From contig JANQJR010000036.1 of the NCBI GenBank assembly GCA_028281525.1, positions 20,456 to 84,455 on the forward strand: 64,000 bases of DNA, given 5' to 3'. The position numbers were made by a program, and so were the translations under genes. Positions 62,726 through 64,000 of this stretch are shown here, piece after piece. The notes beneath the pieces were generated by a model. The model saw only the letters and a list, made by a program, of their open reading frames with translations, had not been told where the DNA came from and did not search any database. The stretch is from Magnetovibrio sp. Its GTDB lineage: Bacteria > Pseudomonadota > Alphaproteobacteria > Rhodospirillales > Magnetovibrionaceae. How positions within the stretch are numbered: position 1 is the stretch's first letter; each line of letters starts with the position of its first letter.

Positions 62726-62980
62726 TTATGCAGCCGGCTCCACACCCACGACCGTACGGCCCTTCTTTTCGGAGAAGGACACTTTGCCTTCAACCAGCGA
62801 AAAGATAGTGTGGTCGCGGCCCATGCCAACGTTTTCACCCGGGTGGTACTTGGTGCCACGCTGACGGATGATGATGTTGCCGGGGATCACGGCTTCGCCG
62901 CCGTATTTTTTCACGCCCAGGCGGCGACCTTCGGAGTCGCGGCCGTTGCGGGAGCTACCACCTGCTTTTTTATGTGCCAT
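62726..62980 (-). CDS. rpmA: 50S ribosomal protein L27
   Basis: The 84-residue protein starts [29 protein letters not shown], whose N-terminal tail reaches the peptidyl transferase centre, and contains [24 protein letters not shown]. No N-terminal cleavage peptide as in Firmicutes. It lies 6 bases after rplU. Confidence 0.97.
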   Translation of the reverse strand: MAHKKAGGSSRNGRDSEGRRLGVKKYGGEAVIPGNIIIRQRGTKYHPGENVGMGRDHTIFSLVEGKVSFSEKKGRTVVGVEPAA

Positions 62981-62986
62981 GAGGGA

Positions 62987-63535
62987 TTACTCCTTCTCTG
63001 CTTTGGGCTCGGCCTTTTTGGCCGGAGCTTTCTTCGCCGTGGTCTTCGCAGGGGCCTTCTTCGTAGGCGCCTTCTTGGCGGCGGTTTCGGTTTTCTTCGC
63101 GGCGGGCTTTTTAGCCGGGGCTTTTTTCGCCGGAGCCTTAGCCTTTGCTGCGGGTTTGTCTTCGGTCTTGGCCTCGGCCTTCTTCGGCGCGGCCTTCTTG
63201 GCCGGGGCCTTCTTCGCACCCGTGGCGCTGATGGCCGTGATCTTCACCATGGTCAGATCCTGGCGGTGGCCGTTCTTGCGGCGCGAGTTCTGGCGGCGGC
63301 GCTTCTTGAACACGATGACCTTGTCACCGCGGGTCTGCTTGAGCACCTCGCCGGTGACGGCGGCCTTGTCGATCGTCGGCGTGCCCACGGTGGGGGCCTT
63401 ACCGTCTTCGCCGATCATCAGGACTTGGTCGAACTGAACAGTTTCACCGGCTTCGCCAGCCAGCTTTTCGACGGTCAACACGTCATTTTCCGTGACGCGG
63501 TACTGTTTGCCGCCGGTTTTGATCACTGCGAACAT
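62987..63535 (-). CDS. rplU: 50S ribosomal protein L21 with lysine/alanine/proline-rich tail
   Basis: The first 104 residues are a normal L21 ([43 protein letters not shown]). A further 75 residues are almost only Lys, Ala, Pro, Glu and Thr with repeated AKKAPAKK units, like histone H1 tails. Such extensions occur in several alphaproteobacterial ribosomal proteins; this one is long. The tail should be disordered and basic. First gene of the rplU-rpmA unit. Confidence 0.96.
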   Translation of the reverse strand: MFAVIKTGGKQYRVTENDVLTVEKLAGEAGETVQFDQVLMIGEDGKAPTVGTPTIDKAAVTGEVLKQTRGDKVIVFKKRRRQNSRRKNGHRQDLTMVKITAISATGAKKAPAKKAAPKKAEAKTEDKPAAKAKAPAKKAPAKKPAAKKTETAAKKAPTKKAPAKTTAKKAPAKKAEPKAEKE

Positions 63536-63906
63536 GGTTTCGCTCTCTTCTTGTCTCTACCGCGTCGTGTGGCGCCAAAAACTTGGACTTTCGGGCCCAA
63601 AACACTAGGTCTAGCCCGCCGCAAACTGCGCATTGCAAAACCCCGGAAAATCGCTTTCCGGGCAGGAAAGGCGGCAATATACCCGGAAAACCGCGCATGT
63701 CAACGCTTTATGGCCGGTTTTGCGCCCCAGAACCACGGAAGCAGCACGGCAGAAAAGAACCGCCCAACGCCGCGAAATCATCCCGATATTCGCCCCTCTA
63801 TATAAAGTGTGGAAAATCCGCGATTTCCACCCCCACTCCGCTTGCGCCCGGCTGGGCTTTCAGTTAGTCTCCGCCCGCCCCGGCCAACGGGTTTCCAACG
63901 ACTTGC
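63536..63906. other. Divergent intergenic region between rplU and tRNA-Ser
   Basis: About 370 bases with no supported gene. It includes, on the minus strand, a hairpin-plus-T-run in the rplU leader, another 7-bp inverted repeat GTGGAAA/TTTCCAC (63811-63817 with 63826-63832, approximate) and the AT-rich CTATATAAAGTG near 63799-63810. TTGCGC at 63842 may be the -35 of the tRNA, but no good -10 follows. Confidence 0.4.
63642..63662 (-). promoter_or_regulatory. Terminator-like hairpin in the rplU leader
   Basis: CCCGGAAA (63642-63649) and TTTCCGGG (63655-63662) form an 8-bp stem with a 5-base loop; on the minus strand it is followed by G and TTTT, 107 bases before the rplU start. No minus-strand gene precedes it in the window, so an attenuator for ribosomal protein autoregulation is possible. 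Confidence 0.35.
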
Positions 63907-63996
63907 GGAGAGATGCCGGAGTGGTCGAACGGGGCGGTCTCGAAAACCGTTGTGCGCGCGAGCGTACCGAGGGTTCGAATCCCTCTCTCTCCGCCA
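63907..63996 (+). tRNA. tRNA-Ser(CGA), CCA encoded
   Basis: Class II tRNA with a long variable arm. Acceptor GGAGAGA (63907-63913) pairs with TCTCTCC (63986-63992), then discriminator G and encoded CCA (63994-63996). The anticodon CGA is at 63941-63943 within loop CTCGAAA and reads UCG. The T arm shows GAGGGTTCGAATCCCTC. It closely resembles E. coli serU-type tRNA. Confidence 0.97.
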
Positions 63997-64000
63997 TTCC

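Overview
The window looks like a stretch of chromosome from a free-living, respiring, Gram-negative alphaproteobacterium, most likely of the Rhodospirillales (inference from gene content, gene order and moderately high GC; no species is claimed). Pointers are the petABC bc1 operon together with a MarR-OmpR pair resembling PetP-PetR, the mtnP-mtnA-class II aldolase trio, the DUF1285-NUDIX-DUF6111-CCA block, an L25/CTC ribosomal protein, and GANTC sites of the CcrM type. I see no prophage, insertion sequence, transposase, integrase or CRISPR array. Almost everything is core chromosome, with envelope lipoproteins of unknown function as the main accessory content.

Layout. 0-1.3 kb: the tail of a helical-repeat protein, a twin-CDGSH iron-sulfur protein and a lipoprotein. 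1.4-6.3 kb: a sigma70-like promoter, a tandem glycine riboswitch and the glycine cleavage operon gcvT-gcvH-gcvPA-gcvPB. 6.3-8.7 kb: a chemoreceptor with a duplicated sensor module, then an AT-rich gap. 8.7-12.1 kb: a small conserved protein, a lipoprotein overlapping an OsmC-type gene, and a pirin/LysR divergent pair. 12.2-15.7 kb: DUF1285, CoA-type NUDIX hydrolase, DUF6111, CCA-adding enzyme and TrmL. 15.9-18.6 kb: petABC with a clear terminator. 18.7-27.3 kb: lipoproteins, a CapA-like phosphoesterase, the methylthioadenosine salvage trio, a secreted trypsin-like protease and a TraT-like lipoprotein.

From 27.3 kb most genes lie on the minus strand: ychF-pth, rplY, prs, a lipoprotein-pgeF pair, midA-lgt-hldD, envZ-ompR-marR, a LOG hydrolase, and a uvrC-pgsA-moeA-moaD-moaE series. 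A plus-strand island (ubiK, YbjN, proC, csaA) and ilvE interrupt this. From 48.8 to 63.5 kb a long minus-strand series runs rplU-rpmA, obgE-proB-proA-nadD-rsfS-rlmH-gpmI-envC-ctpA-yibQ-rppH-cax-SDR-folB; the promoter of ribosomal L21 faces away from a tRNA-Ser(CGA) at the right edge.

The genes cover one-carbon supply (gcv, folB and a pteridine-reductase-like enzyme), aerobic electron transfer, proline and branched-chain amino acid synthesis, molybdenum cofactor assembly, sulfur salvage from methylthioadenosine, ribosome assembly and cell-wall separation at division. The most unusual signals are non-coding: eight GANTC sites plus a perfect DnaA box within about 156 bp upstream of the YbjN-proC operon; an unexplained plus-strand three-hairpin structure with a terminator at 43.7-43.8 kb; and several long dyads at gene borders. 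A possible AUU start for rsfS, two lipoproteins sharing a C-terminal module, and the duplicated chemoreceptor sensor are the main protein-level curiosities.
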